Below are positions 25,499-34,045 of a stretch of DNA of 64,000 nt, one piece after another. This DNA is from Streptomyces sp. GESEQ-4. GTDB taxonomy: Bacteria > Actinomycetota > Actinomycetes > Streptomycetales > Streptomycetaceae. The notes beneath the pieces are model-generated. The model made no database searches. It saw only the letters and a program-made list of their open reading frames with translations, and was not told where the DNA came from. Position 1 is the first letter of the stretch; the number at the start of each line of letters is the position of its first letter. Made by a program: the position numbers and the translations under genes. Where the stretch lies: assembly GCF_017948455.1 (NCBI RefSeq), contig NZ_JAFFSU010000005.1, positions 248,001 to 312,000 of the forward strand. The letters are read 5' to 3'.

Positions 25499-26620
25499 TC
25501 AGCGGCGGGACATGTAGATGTCGAGCGCCTTGTGGAGCAGCTTGTTGAGCGGGAAGTCCCATTCACCGAGGTATTCGGCGGCCTGGCCGCCCGTGCCCAC
25601 CTTGAACTGGATCAGGCCGAAGAGGTGGTCGGTCTCGTCCAGCGAGTCGGAGATACCGCGCAGGTCGTAGACGGTGGCGCCGAGCGCATAGGCGTCGCGC
25701 AGCATCGTCCACTGCATCGCGTTCGAGGGCCGGACCTCGCGCCCGATGTTGTCGGACGCGCCGTAGGAGTACCAGACGTGCCCGCCGACGATCAGCATGG
25801 TCGCGGCCGACAGGTTCACACCGTTGTGGCGCGCGAAGTACAGCCGCATGCGGTTGGGGTCCTCAGTGTTGAGGGCCGTCCACATGCGCTGGAAGTACGA
25901 CAGCGGGCGGGGCCGGAAGTGGTCGCGCACAGCGGTGATCTCGTACAGCCGCTGCCATTCCTCGAGGTCGTGATAGCCGCCCTGGACGACCTCGACGCCG
26001 GCCTTCTCGGCCTTCTTGATGTTGCGGCGCCAGAGCTGGTTGAAGTTCTTGTGGACGTCTTCCAGGGAGCGGTTGGCCAGCGGCACCTGAAAGACGTATC
26101 GGGGCTGTACGTCACCGAAGCCGGCGCCCCCGTCCTCCCCCTGCTGCCAGCCCATACGGCGGAGCTTGTCGGCGACCTCGAAGGCGCGCGGTTCGATGAA
26201 GTCGGCCTCGATGTCGCGCAGGCGCTTCACGTCCGGGTTCTGGATGCCCTGCTTGATGGAGCCGGCCTCCCAGCGCCGGATGATCACCGGCGGGCCCATC
26301 TTCACGGAGAAGGCACCCTGCTGCTTGAGGTGCGCGAGCATCGGTTCCAGCCACTCGGTGAGATTCGGCGAGAACCAGTTGATGACCGGGCCCTCGGGCA
26401 GATAGGCCAAGTAGCGCTTGATCTTGGGCAGTTGCCGATAGAGGACGAGCCCCGCGCCGACCAATTCACCGGTGCGGTCGTCGAACCATCCGAGGCTCTC
26501 GGAGCGCCACTCCGCCTTGACCTCGGCCCAGGCCGGGACCTGCATGTGGCTCGCCGCCGGCAGACTCTGGATGTATGCCAGATGCTGCTCGCGACTGATC
26601 GTCCTCAGGGTCAGGCTCAT
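25499..26620 (-). CDS. femX: FemX-type peptidoglycan bridge glycyltransferase
   Basis: Non-ribosomal peptidyltransferase that uses aminoacyl-tRNA to add the first bridge residue to lipid II; Streptomyces has a one-glycine bridge and femX is reported essential in S. coelicolor. 373 aa with paired GNAT-like subdomains of the FemABX family: MQVPAWAEVK and YLPEGPVINW near the N-terminus, the RRNIKKAEKAGVEV motif near residue 195, and the C-terminal GASDNIGREVRPSNAMQWTMLRDAYALGATVYDLRGI motif. It lacks the coiled-coil arm of staphylococcal FemA. ATG preceded by GAGGAG. Upstream of the racemase-like gene. Confidence 0.9.
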   Translation of the reverse strand: MSLTLRTISREQHLAYIQSLPAASHMQVPAWAEVKAEWRSESLGWFDDRTGELVGAGLVLYRQLPKIKRYLAYLPEGPVINWFSPNLTEWLEPMLAHLKQQGAFSVKMGPPVIIRRWEAGSIKQGIQNPDVKRLRDIEADFIEPRAFEVADKLRRMGWQQGEDGGAGFGDVQPRYVFQVPLANRSLEDVHKNFNQLWRRNIKKAEKAGVEVVQGGYHDLEEWQRLYEITAVRDHFRPRPLSYFQRMWTALNTEDPNRMRLYFARHNGVNLSAATMLIVGGHVWYSYGASDNIGREVRPSNAMQWTMLRDAYALGATVYDLRGISDSLDETDHLFGLIQFKVGTGGQAAEYLGEWDFPLNKLLHKALDIYMSRR

Positions 26621-26727
26621 TCGGGGCGCTCCTCGGGCTGGTGTGTCCCCATGGGTACAGGGGCTCCGGCTCTAGCGCCGAAGCCTACTGCGCCTTGCGG
26701 GCGCCCCGACTGGGCCTACGGAAGCTT

Positions 26728-26754
26728 CGCACCGGCCTGTTGGCCGCCGGTGCG
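26728..26754 (-). terminator. Terminator of the 26788-27099 gene
   Basis: Perfect 9-bp stem CGCACCGGC (26728-26736) with GCCGGTGCG (26746-26754), 33 bp beyond the stop of the minus-strand membrane protein gene. Confidence 0.75.
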
Positions 26755-26787
26755 TGGTGCGGTGTTGAGGAAACAGCGGCGGTGCCG

Positions 26788-27099
26788 TCAGAAGACCCCG
26801 CCGAAGAGACCGCCGTGCGCCATGCCGAGGAAGAAGCCGACCCCTGAGGCGCCGAGGCCCAGGATCAGACCGAAGCGTTCGCGGGTCGTCTCCGAGATCC
26901 ACTGCCCGTAGGCGCCGGTGATGATCCCCACCAAGCCTGTCCAGGAGCTCAGCAGGTGCAGGCTGTGGAACATCGCTGTGACGAAGGAGATGATGCCCAG
27001 CACCAGGGTGACCGCGAGAAGCGTGTCCTGGAGCGGGTGGGGTTTGCCGTCGGTGGCGAACAGGCCTCCGACGGTGTTGGGTCGCAATGCTTGTGCCAT
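26788..27099 (-). CDS. Small integral membrane protein, unknown function
   Basis: 103 aa from ATG 27099, chosen because AGGAGGTG lies eight bases upstream; the longer open frame has no bias. Three hydrophobic segments: LLAVTLVLGIISFVTAMF, WTGLVGIITGAYGQWI and LILGLGASGVGFFLGMAHGGLFGG. The N-terminal AQALRPNTVGGLFATDGKPHPLQD is cytoplasmic-like. Conserved in this position beside rpsF in Streptomyces as far as I recall; no functional motif recognised. A TACACA-N5-TGTGTA repeat sits 39 bp upstream. Confidence 0.8.
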   Translation of the reverse strand: MAQALRPNTVGGLFATDGKPHPLQDTLLAVTLVLGIISFVTAMFHSLHLLSSWTGLVGIITGAYGQWISETTRERFGLILGLGASGVGFFLGMAHGGLFGGVF

Positions 27100-27137
27100 A
27101 GGGCACCTCCTGCGGAAGACGGCGCATCGTAGCGCCA

Positions 27138-27154
27138 TACACACCCGATGTGTA
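27138..27154. promoter_or_regulatory. Inverted repeat upstream of the small membrane protein gene
   Basis: TACACA (27138-27143) and TGTGTA (27149-27154) around a 5-bp spacer, in the divergent promoter region shared with rpsF. Possible operator; no protein assigned. Confidence 0.4.
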
Positions 27155-27201
27155 CAGATTGTCGGTGTCGGCGGCCGGATTTCAACCGGAAGCCGGTGTG
27201 C

Positions 27202-27216
27202 GGGTACTCTGTACCC
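27202..27216. promoter_or_regulatory. Inverted repeat in the rpsF promoter region
   Basis: GGGTAC-TCT-GTACCC, a perfect 15-bp dyad about 150 bp upstream of rpsF. The leader further down holds a GCCACGG/CCGTGGC hairpin at 27316-27334, a place where S6-S18 autoregulatory RNA is found in other bacteria; I could not confirm that motif here. Confidence 0.4.
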
Positions 27217-27362
27217 TCTGCACTGGTGTCTGCCCATGCCACGGCTCGGAATCCCGAGGGGAACCCCGATTGTCAGTGGTGGCCGATACCGTTGCGTACG
27301 CATCACAACCCTCCTGCCACGGAACGACCGTGGCCGTTGAGTCCAAAGGAGGTGGGTTCCAC

Positions 27363-27653
27363 ATGCGTCACTACGAGGTGATGGTCATCCTCGACCCCGA
27401 TCTGGAGGAGCGCGCTGTCTCCCCCCTGATCGAGAACTTCCTCTCCGTCGTCCGTGAGGGCAACGGCAAGGTCGAGAAGGTCGACACCTGGGGCCGTCGT
27501 CGTCTCTCGTACGAGATCAAGAAGAAGCCCGAGGGCATCTACTCGGTCATCGACCTGCAGGCCGAGCCTGCGGTCGTCAAGGAGCTCGACCGCCAGATGA
27601 ACCTGAACGAGTCGGTCCTCCGGACCAAGGTCCTCCGCCCCGAGATGCACTGA
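27363..27653 (+). CDS. rpsF: 30S ribosomal protein S6
   Basis: 96-aa S6 with the full fold: [16 protein letters not shown] at the start and [24 protein letters not shown] in the middle, which contacts S18. ATG 27363 is preceded by AAAGGAGGTG at good spacing. First gene of rpsF-ssb-rpsR-rplI, so S6 and its partner S18 are co-transcribed. Confidence 0.98.
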   Translation: MRHYEVMVILDPDLEERAVSPLIENFLSVVREGNGKVEKVDTWGRRRLSYEIKKKPEGIYSVIDLQAEPAVVKELDRQMNLNESVLRTKVLRPEMH

Positions 27654-27731
27654 GCACTCCCGCTCAGCTGATTTCGGGATTCGAGTAGCAGCACCAAGCA
27701 GCCAGCAGCAAACCCGCCGAGAGGTTCCCCC

Positions 27732-28331
27732 ATGGCAGGCGAGACCGTCATCACGGTCGTCGGCAATCTTGTCGACGACCCCGAGCTGCGCTTCACCCCT
27801 TCCGGTGCGGCGGTCGCGAAGTTCCGTGTCGCGTCCACTCCCCGCACCTTCGACCGCCAGACGAACGAGTGGAAGGACGGCGAGAGCCTCTTCCTCACCT
27901 GCTCGGTCTGGCGTCAGGCGGCGGAGAATGTCGCCGAGTCGCTTCAGCGAGGCATGCGCGTCATCGTGCAGGGCCGGCTGAAGCAGCGGTCCTACGAGGA
28001 CCGTGAGGGCGTCAAGCGCACGGTCTACGAGCTGGACGTCGAGGAAGTCGGCGCCAGCCTGCGCAACGCCACGGCCAAGGTCACCAAGACCGCCGGCCGC
28101 GGTGGCCAGGGTGGTTACAGCGGCGGCGGCGGTGGCGCCCAGGGTGGCGGCGGCTGGGGCGGTGGCTCCGGCGGCGGTCAGCCGCAGGGCGGTGGCGGTG
28201 CTCCCGCCGACGACCCGTGGGCGACCGGCGCTCCCGCCGGTGGCCAGCAGGCCGGCGGTGGCGGCGGCTGGGGTGGAAACTCCGGCGGCAGCAGCGGTGG
28301 CGGCGGCTACTCGGACGAGCCCCCCTTCTAG
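27732..28331 (+). CDS. ssb: Single-stranded DNA-binding protein SSB
   Basis: Homotetrameric ssDNA-binding protein for replication and repair, 199 aa. The OB fold is in residues 1-115 ([72 protein letters not shown]). The linker 120-190 is extremely Gly-rich. The acidic C-terminal tip YSDEPPF recruits partner proteins. It lies 78 bp after rpsF. Its position in the ribosomal operon marks it as the main essential SSB rather than the developmental paralogue. Confidence 0.98.
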   Translation: MAGETVITVVGNLVDDPELRFTPSGAAVAKFRVASTPRTFDRQTNEWKDGESLFLTCSVWRQAAENVAESLQRGMRVIVQGRLKQRSYEDREGVKRTVYELDVEEVGASLRNATAKVTKTAGRGGQGGYSGGGGGAQGGGGWGGGSGGGQPQGGGGAPADDPWATGAPAGGQQAGGGGGWGGNSGGSSGGGGYSDEPPF

Positions 28332-28404
28332 AACTTCGGGCCCATGTGCCCGTGGTCGAGGGTGGGTCGTACCCCACACTTCTTGATCACACAGGAGAAA
28401 CACC

Positions 28405-28641
28405 ATGGCGAAGCCGCCTGTGCGCAAGCCTAAGAAAAAGGTCTGCGCTTTCTGCAAGGACAAGGTCACGTACGTGGACTACAAGGACACGAACATGCTG
28501 CGGAAGTTCATTTCCGACCGCGGCAAGATCCGTGCCCGCCGCGTGACCGGCAACTGCACGCAGCACCAGCGTGACGTCGCCACGGCCGTGAAGAACAGCC
28601 GTGAGATGGCACTGCTGCCCTACACCTCCACCGCGCGATAA
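28405..28641 (+). CDS. rpsR: 30S ribosomal protein S18 (zinc-binding form)
   Basis: 78 aa. The CAFC pair and the later NCTQHQ (C-x2-H) form a zinc-binding C+ arrangement; Streptomyces also encode a zinc-free paralogue elsewhere under Zur, so this is the zinc-replete form. [17 protein letters not shown] is the conserved S18 core. ATG has AGGAGA upstream. A short CGGGC/GCCCG hairpin at 28337-28352 separates it from ssb. Confidence 0.98.
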   Translation: MAKPPVRKPKKKVCAFCKDKVTYVDYKDTNMLRKFISDRGKIRARRVTGNCTQHQRDVATAVKNSREMALLPYTSTAR

Positions 28642-28659
28642 GGGAAGGGTGACCGACAC

Positions 28660-29106
28660 ATGAAGATCATCCTCACCCACGAGGTCTCCGGCCTCGGTGC
28701 CGCGGGCGACGTCGTCGACGTCAAGGACGGTTACGCTCGCAACTACCTGATCCCGCGGAACTTCGCGATCCGTTGGACGAAGGGTGGCGAGAAGGACGTC
28801 GAGCAGATCCGTCGTGCTCGCAAGATCCACGAGATCCAGACCATCGAGCAGGCCAACGCTGTGAAGGCCCAGCTCGAGGGCGTCAAGGTCCGTCTGGCCG
28901 TCCGCTCCGGCGACGCCGGTCGTCTCTTCGGTTCCGTCACCCCGGCCGACATCGCTTCCGCGATCAAGGCTTCCGGTGGCCCCGAGGTCGACAAGCGCCG
29001 TATCGAGCTCGGTTCGCCGATCAAGACCCTCGGCGCGCACGAGACGTCTGTACGTCTGCACCCCGAGGTGGCCGCCAAGGTCAGCATCGAGGTTGTCCCG
29101 GCGTAA
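28660..29106 (+). CDS. rplI: 50S ribosomal protein L9
   Basis: 148-aa L9 with the N-terminal rRNA-binding domain ([32 protein letters not shown], the last part the L9 signature), a long connecting helix and the C-terminal domain ([35 protein letters not shown]). It starts 18 bp after rpsR and ends at a strong terminator. Confidence 0.98.
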   Translation: MKIILTHEVSGLGAAGDVVDVKDGYARNYLIPRNFAIRWTKGGEKDVEQIRRARKIHEIQTIEQANAVKAQLEGVKVRLAVRSGDAGRLFGSVTPADIASAIKASGGPEVDKRRIELGSPIKTLGAHETSVRLHPEVAAKVSIEVVPA

Positions 29107-29128
29107 GCACTGCGCTCGCGAGAGCGGT

Positions 29129-29164
29129 GTGTGGGGCCGCACCCTTCGGGGTGCGGCCCCACAC
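29129..29164. terminator. Terminator after rplI
   Basis: Perfect 15-bp stem, arms GTGTGGGGCCGCACC (29129-29143) and its complement at 29150-29164, loop CTTCGG. Faces the convergent MATE gene. Confidence 0.95.
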
Positions 29165-29175
29165 TGCTTGCCGGT

Positions 29176-29189
29176 GTTTCACGTGAAAC
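29176..29189. other. parS: parS site 10 (exact)
   Basis: Exact GTTTCACGTGAAAC with flanks extending the palindrome to 22 bp (29172-29193); 46 bp start-to-start from site 11. Confidence 0.95.
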
Positions 29190-29221
29190 ACCGCGAACCG
29201 CATGAGACGCCGACCCCGCAT

Positions 29222-29235
29222 GTTTCACGTGAAAC
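29222..29235. other. parS: parS site 11 (exact)
   Basis: Exact GTTTCACGTGAAAC between rplI and the MATE gene stop. Confidence 0.95.
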
Positions 29236-29255
29236 GCTCAGCCCGTCCGAAACGC

Positions 29256-30593
29256 TCAGCGCGTCGCGCCGGTGACGATCCAGCGGCCCGAGCGGGTGCG
29301 CAGCCACAAAGTCAGCATCCGGACGGTCATCATCAGTGTCATGGCGGCCCAGACCGCGGTGAGTCCTCCGCCGAGCGTGGGGATGAGTAGCGCGACGGGG
29401 ACGAAGACCGCGAGGGTGACCACCATCGCCCACGCCAGATAGGGTCCGTCTCCCGCGCCCATCAGGACGCCGTCCAAGACGAATACGATGCCGCAGATCG
29501 GCTGCGAGAGGGCCACCACCAGCAGAGCGGGCAGCGCGGCGTCCTTGACCACGGAGTCGCTGGTGAACAGTGGCAGGAACAGCGGGCGGGTGAGCATCAC
29601 CAGCAGTCCCAGTACGAGTCCGGTGGCGATACCCCACTCCACCATGCGTCGGCATGCGGCTCGGGCACCGTCGGCGTCTCCGGCGCCCAGATAGCGTCCG
29701 ATGATGGCCTGCCCGGCGATCGCTATGGCATCCAACGCGAAGGCGAGCAGGCTCCACAGGGACAGGATGATCTGGTGCGCTGCGACATCGGCATCGCCGA
29801 GGCGGGCTGCTACAGCAGTGGTGATCATCAGGATCGCCCGCAGGGAGAGCGTGCGGATCAGCAGGGGCAGGCCTGCTTGCGCCGAAGCCCGGATCCCGGC
29901 GATGTCGGGGCGCAGCGAAGCACCGTGACTGCGAGCGCCCCGGACGACCACCACAAGGTAGGCGGTCGCCATACCGCACTGGGCGATGACGGTGCCCCAG
30001 GCGGATCCGGCGATGCCGAGGTCGGCGCCGTAGACGAGTCCCACGTTCAGGGCGCCGTTGGCGATGAAGCCCGCGAGCGCGACGTACAGAGGCGTCTTGG
30101 TGTCCTGGAGTCCGCGCAGGACTCCTGTCGCGGCGAGTACGACGAGCATGGCCGGTATGCCGAGGGCCGAGATCCGCAGATAGGTGGTCGCATACGGTGC
30201 CGCGGTGTCTGAGGCGCCGAAGAGATCCACGAGGGCTGGTGCCGTCGGCAGGACGACGGCCACGACCGCTGCGCCGAGGAGTAGGGCGAGCCAGATACCG
30301 TCCACACCCTGGCGGATGGCGGACTGGAGGTCGTCGGCGCCGACCCGTCGGGCAACAGCCGCCGTGGTGGCGTAGGCCAGGAAGACGAAGACGCTGACGG
30401 CTGTCATGAGGAGGGCGGAGGCGACCCCGAGTCCGGCGAGTTGCGCGGTGCCGAGATGGCCGACGATCGCGCTGTCGGCCATGACGAAGAGGGGCTCGGC
30501 GACGAGTGCGCCAAAAGCCGGGACGGCCAGTGCGACGATCTCTCGATCGTGCTGTCGCCGGGCGGCCTTGGGGGTCGCGGGAGCCTGTGTCAT
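29256..30593 (-). CDS. MATE family efflux transporter (DinF-like)
   Basis: 445 aa from ATG 30593 (MTQAPATPKAARRQ); TTG 30602 and ATG 30599 are alternatives. Twelve hydrophobic segments, opening with IVALAVPAFGALVAEPLFVMADSAIVGHLGTAQLAGLGVA, the hallmark MATE/DinF N-terminus, and the paired IIGRYLGAGDADGARAACRRMVEWG near the middle. Expected to be a cation-coupled drug or metabolite exporter; substrate unknown. It is divergent from dnaB with a 460-bp spacer carrying DnaA-box-like sequences. Confidence 0.92.
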   Translation of the reverse strand: MTQAPATPKAARRQHDREIVALAVPAFGALVAEPLFVMADSAIVGHLGTAQLAGLGVASALLMTAVSVFVFLAYATTAAVARRVGADDLQSAIRQGVDGIWLALLLGAAVVAVVLPTAPALVDLFGASDTAAPYATTYLRISALGIPAMLVVLAATGVLRGLQDTKTPLYVALAGFIANGALNVGLVYGADLGIAGSAWGTVIAQCGMATAYLVVVVRGARSHGASLRPDIAGIRASAQAGLPLLIRTLSLRAILMITTAVAARLGDADVAAHQIILSLWSLLAFALDAIAIAGQAIIGRYLGAGDADGARAACRRMVEWGIATGLVLGLLVMLTRPLFLPLFTSDSVVKDAALPALLVVALSQPICGIVFVLDGVLMGAGDGPYLAWAMVVTLAVFVPVALLIPTLGGGLTAVWAAMTLMMTVRMLTLWLRTRSGRWIVTGATR

Positions 30594-30781
30594 GAGCATC
30601 AATCTAATCGTCCACAGGTAAGAGATGCAATGCCGGTAGGACCCTTACTTGCTCTCTCGACCCCCGCGCACTCGTACACAGTTTGAAGTGATCTTGGCCC
30701 GGCGGGAAAAGTTTTTCTTCTGCACAGCCGGTGGATGGGAAAGCTGCAGGTCAAAGCGTGTTCGGGGCCGGAGGTGGGGGC

Positions 30782-30870
30782 TTGTTCACAGGCCTGTCCA
30801 CCGTGTCGTGCACAGGTTTTGGGGAGTTCTCCACAGCATCGGGCCCGTCGTCCACATGGCCTGTGGATAA
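30782..30870. promoter_or_regulatory. Cluster of DnaA-box-like 9-mers upstream of dnaB
   Basis: Within 89 bp: TTGTTCACA (30782), CTGTCCACC (30794), TTCTCCACA (30827), TCGTCCACA (30848) on plus, and TTATCCACA on minus (30862-30870, exact classical DnaA box). Compared with the Streptomyces consensus TTGTCCACA most differ by one base. The surrounding 30594-31053 region holds no gene. DnaA binding is inference. Confidence 0.6.
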
Positions 30871-31053
30871 CCAGATTGGCTGACGGTGCCGAGGGGCCTA
30901 CGGTGGTCCGACGCCTGCCCCGCCCGTCGGCTTGAGAACCATCACAAATCCGACGCGTCAGAACCGGAGTTGGGCCTCTTATTTGTCAGTGCCGTGCCGT
31001 AGAAAAGATGGGGCGCGGCGAGGTCCGCTGGGCGGACGGGAGGAGGTGGCTCG

Positions 31054-32529
31054 GTGACTATTTCCGAGCCCTTGGACGACCCGTGGGCCGACAGCGGTCC
31101 AGGTGATCGTCTCCCCGCGTCTCGCCGACGCGGTGACGGCGGCCGTGGCCGCGACGAACAGCACGACCGCGGCCGGGAGAGCGCCTGGGACGGCGGGGGC
31201 ACGTCCTTCGAGCGTGTGCCGCCGCAGGATCTCGACGCCGAGCAGTCCGTCCTCGGCGGCATGCTCCTGTCCAAGGACGCCATCGCAGACGTCGTCGAAA
31301 TCCTCAAGGGCCACGACTTCTACAAGCCCGCGCACGAAACGATCTTCCAGGCGATCCTCGACGTCTATGCGAAGGGGGAGCCGGCCGACCCGATCACGAT
31401 CGCCGCCGAGCTCACCAAGCGCGGCGAGATCAACAAGGTCGGCGGCGCGTCGTATCTCCACGGCCTCGTCCAGACCGTGCCGACGGCGGCGAACGCCGAG
31501 TACTACGCCGAGATCGTGCACGAGCGGGCTGTCCTGCGCCGCCTGGTGGAGGCGGGCACCCGTATCACCCAGATGGGATATGCGGCCGACGACGACGTCG
31601 ACGAGATCGTCAACCGCGCCCAGGCCGAGATCTACGCGGTCACCGAGCAGCGCACCAGCGAGGACTACCTGCCGCTCGGCGACATCATGGAGGGCGCGCT
31701 CGACGAGATCGAGGCGATCGGTTCGCGCAGCGGCGAGATGACCGGTGTGCCCACGGGATTCACCGACTTCGACTCGCTGACCAACGGCCTGCACCCGGGG
31801 CAGATGGTCGTCATCGCCGCGCGTCCCGCCATGGGTAAGTCCACGCTCGCGCTGGACTTCGCGCGCGCCGCGTCGATCAAGAACAATCTGCCGAGCGTCA
31901 TCTTCTCCCTGGAAATGGGCCGCAACGAGATCGCGATGAGGCTGCTGTCCGCCGAGGCCCGTGTCGCCCTGCACCACATGCGGTCCGGCACGATGACCGA
32001 CGAGGACTGGACGCGGCTGGCCCGCAGGATGCCGGACGTCTCGGCCGCCCCGCTCTACATCGACGACTCTCCGAACCTGTCGATGATGGAGATCCGCGCC
32101 AAGTGCCGTCGACTGAAGCAGCGCAACGACCTCAAGCTGGTGGTCATCGACTACCTCCAGCTGATGCAGTCCGGCGGCTCCAAACGAGCCGAGAGCCGTC
32201 AGCAGGAGGTCTCGGACATGTCCCGTAACCTCAAGCTGCTGGCCAAGGAGCTGGAGCTCCCGGTCATCGCGCTCTCCCAGCTGAACCGTGGTCCCGAGCA
32301 GCGGACCGACAAGAAGCCGATGGTCTCCGACCTGCGTGAGTCCGGCTCCATCGAGCAGGACGCCGACATGGTGATCCTGCTGCACCGCGAGGATGCCTAC
32401 GAGAAGGAGTCGCCCCGCGCGGGAGAGGCCGATCTGATCGTGGCCAAGCACCGTAACGGCCCGACAGCGACGATCACGGTCGCCTTCCAGGGGCACTACT
32501 CGCGTTTCGTGGACATGGCGCAGACCTGA
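31054..32529 (+). CDS. dnaB: Replicative DNA helicase DnaB
   Basis: Hexameric 5'-3' fork helicase, 491 aa, GTG start with GGAGGAGG upstream. A disordered N-terminal 45 residues precede the N-terminal domain (PPQDLDAEQSVLGGMLLS). The RecA-like C-terminal domain has Walker A ARPAMGKSTLAL, Walker B-like VVIDYLQLM, the QLNRGPEQR and DLRESGSIEQDADMV motifs, and ends with arginine-finger-like KHRNGPT. No intein interrupts the Walker A or later motifs, where mycobacterial DnaB often carries them. Confidence 0.97.
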   Translation: MTISEPLDDPWADSGPGDRLPASRRRGDGGRGRDEQHDRGRESAWDGGGTSFERVPPQDLDAEQSVLGGMLLSKDAIADVVEILKGHDFYKPAHETIFQAILDVYAKGEPADPITIAAELTKRGEINKVGGASYLHGLVQTVPTAANAEYYAEIVHERAVLRRLVEAGTRITQMGYAADDDVDEIVNRAQAEIYAVTEQRTSEDYLPLGDIMEGALDEIEAIGSRSGEMTGVPTGFTDFDSLTNGLHPGQMVVIAARPAMGKSTLALDFARAASIKNNLPSVIFSLEMGRNEIAMRLLSAEARVALHHMRSGTMTDEDWTRLARRMPDVSAAPLYIDDSPNLSMMEIRAKCRRLKQRNDLKLVVIDYLQLMQSGGSKRAESRQQEVSDMSRNLKLLAKELELPVIALSQLNRGPEQRTDKKPMVSDLRESGSIEQDADMVILLHREDAYEKESPRAGEADLIVAKHRNGPTATITVAFQGHYSRFVDMAQT

Positions 32530-32599
32530 TCCGACGCCGACGGGCGGGCACGCGGAAATGCGCTCGACGTGTGCCGTCCCGCCGGATGGACTGGGGAGC

Positions 32600-33985
32600 A
32601 TGACGACAACTCAGGATGAGCTTCTTCCCGGCACGCGCCGGGCGCTGCTGCACCGGATCGCGGTGGCCCAGTCCGAAGGGCGTACGCCGTCGCTGGTCGC
32701 CGCAGTGGTGCGGGACGGCCGGACGGTGTGGCACGGTGCCCGGTCCTCGGTGGACGGGCACGCACCCGACGAGAACGTGCAGTACAGAATCGGCTCGATC
32801 ACCAAGACCTTCACGGCCGTTCTCGTGCTGAGGCTGCGCGACGAGGGAGTGCTCGACCTCGGTGACCAACTGGAGAAGCATCTGCCGGGTACGGGCGCGG
32901 GGGAGGCCACCATCGCCGAACTCCTCGCGCACACCGGCGGGTTGGCCGCCGAGTCGCCCGCGCCGTGGTGGGAGCGGACGCCGGGGACCCAGCGCCCCGA
33001 ACTCGCCGACGTGCTCGGCAAGCAGCCCTTGGTGCATCCCGTAGGCCGCCGCTTCCACTACTCGAACCCCGGCTACACGATGCTGGGCGCGCTCGTCGAG
33101 AAACTGCGGGGGGCTGCCTGGGAGGACGTACTTCGGCGTGAAGTGCTCGAACCTCTGGGCCTGAATCGTACGAGTGCTCAACCCCAGGCACCGCACGCCG
33201 GCGGCTGGGCCGTGCATCCCTGGGCCGATGTGATGCTGCCCGAACCGACCGAGGACCTGGGGCGGATGGCTCCGGCAGGGCAACTCTGGTCCACCACTGA
33301 CGACTTGGCGCGATTCGCGGTCTTCCTGAACAAAGGGGACAGCCGGGTGCTGAGTGCGGAGACGGTACGGGAGATGCGGACTCCGGCGGCGCCCGCTGAG
33401 GCCGCGGATGTCGTGGACGGTGCGACCTATGGTCTCGGCGTGCAGCTCCAGAGCCGGGACGGTCGGCTGCTCGTGGGGCATTCGGGCTCGCTGCCGGGCT
33501 TCCTGGCGAATCTCACCATGAGTGTGGAGGACGACGTCGCGGCGGTGGTGCTGGCCAACTGCACGTCCGGGCCCTTGCTGGGCTCGGTCGGCGCCGACCT
33601 CGTACGCATCGTCGCCGACGCTGAGCCGCGCATTCCCGAACCGTGGCGTCCCTTGCCCGAAGTAGACCGGTCCGCACTGCAGTTGACGGGCCAGTGGTAC
33701 TGGGGGACGCACGCTTTCGCTCTGCGGCTCGCAGCCGCCGAGGGCGTCTCACTGGAGCCGCTGTCCGGTACGGGCCGTCGCTCGCGCTTCCGGTCGAACG
33801 GCGACGGCACCTGGACCGGCCTGGAGGGCTACTACGCCGGAGAGCTTCTACGGGCCGTACGGCGCGCGGACGGGACGGTGGACCATCTGGACCTCGGGTC
33901 GTTCGTGTTCACGCGTCAGCCGTACGACGAGGCGGCTTCTGTGCCAGGTGGCGTCGATCGGGAAGGCTGGCGGGGCATTCGGTAA
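32600..33985 (+). CDS. Serine hydrolase of the beta-lactamase (class C/PBP4*) family
   Basis: 461 aa from ATG 32600 (MTTTQDELLPGTRRALL) with GGGGAG upstream. Beta-lactamase-fold motifs: SITK (SXXK, GSITKTF) near residue 70, YSN (YXN, HYSNPGYTML) near 155, HSGSLPG (KTG-equivalent) near 295. A ~110-residue C-terminal extension of beta character (LQLTGQWYWGTHAFALRL...) resembles lipocalin-like tails of penicillin-binding esterases. No signal peptide, so probably cytoplasmic. Likely peptidase or esterase; a true beta-lactamase is less likely. It follows dnaB by 70 bp and ends at a parS-containing terminator. Confidence 0.85.
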   Translation: MTTTQDELLPGTRRALLHRIAVAQSEGRTPSLVAAVVRDGRTVWHGARSSVDGHAPDENVQYRIGSITKTFTAVLVLRLRDEGVLDLGDQLEKHLPGTGAGEATIAELLAHTGGLAAESPAPWWERTPGTQRPELADVLGKQPLVHPVGRRFHYSNPGYTMLGALVEKLRGAAWEDVLRREVLEPLGLNRTSAQPQAPHAGGWAVHPWADVMLPEPTEDLGRMAPAGQLWSTTDDLARFAVFLNKGDSRVLSAETVREMRTPAAPAEAADVVDGATYGLGVQLQSRDGRLLVGHSGSLPGFLANLTMSVEDDVAAVVLANCTSGPLLGSVGADLVRIVADAEPRIPEPWRPLPEVDRSALQLTGQWYWGTHAFALRLAAAEGVSLEPLSGTGRRSRFRSNGDGTWTGLEGYYAGELLRAVRRADGTVDHLDLGSFVFTRQPYDEAASVPGGVDREGWRGIR

Positions 33986-34011
33986 CGACCGGCTCGGTGC
34001 GTACGACAGGT

Positions 34012-34043
34012 GAGGGTCCTGTTTCACGTGAAACGGGACCCTC
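34012..34043. terminator. Terminator-like inverted repeat centred on parS 12
   Basis: 32-bp inverted repeat with arms GAGGGTCC.../...GGACCCTC and one mismatched pair, its dyad exactly at parS. It lies between convergent genes, its right end 2 bp before the minus-strand GNAT stop codon. Confidence 0.7.
34021..34034. other. parS: parS site 12 (exact)
   Basis: Exact GTTTCACGTGAAAC at the centre of the 34012-34043 repeat. Confidence 0.95.
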
Positions 34044-34045
34044 CG

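Noticed and set aside
28090..28320. Simple repeat or CRISPR-like array in the Gly-rich part of ssb
   Set aside because: GGC/GGT codon repetition in the SSB linker; no spacer structure, and no CRISPR array anywhere in the window.
31054..32529. Intein in dnaB
   Set aside because: Helicase motifs are contiguous and the protein has normal length.
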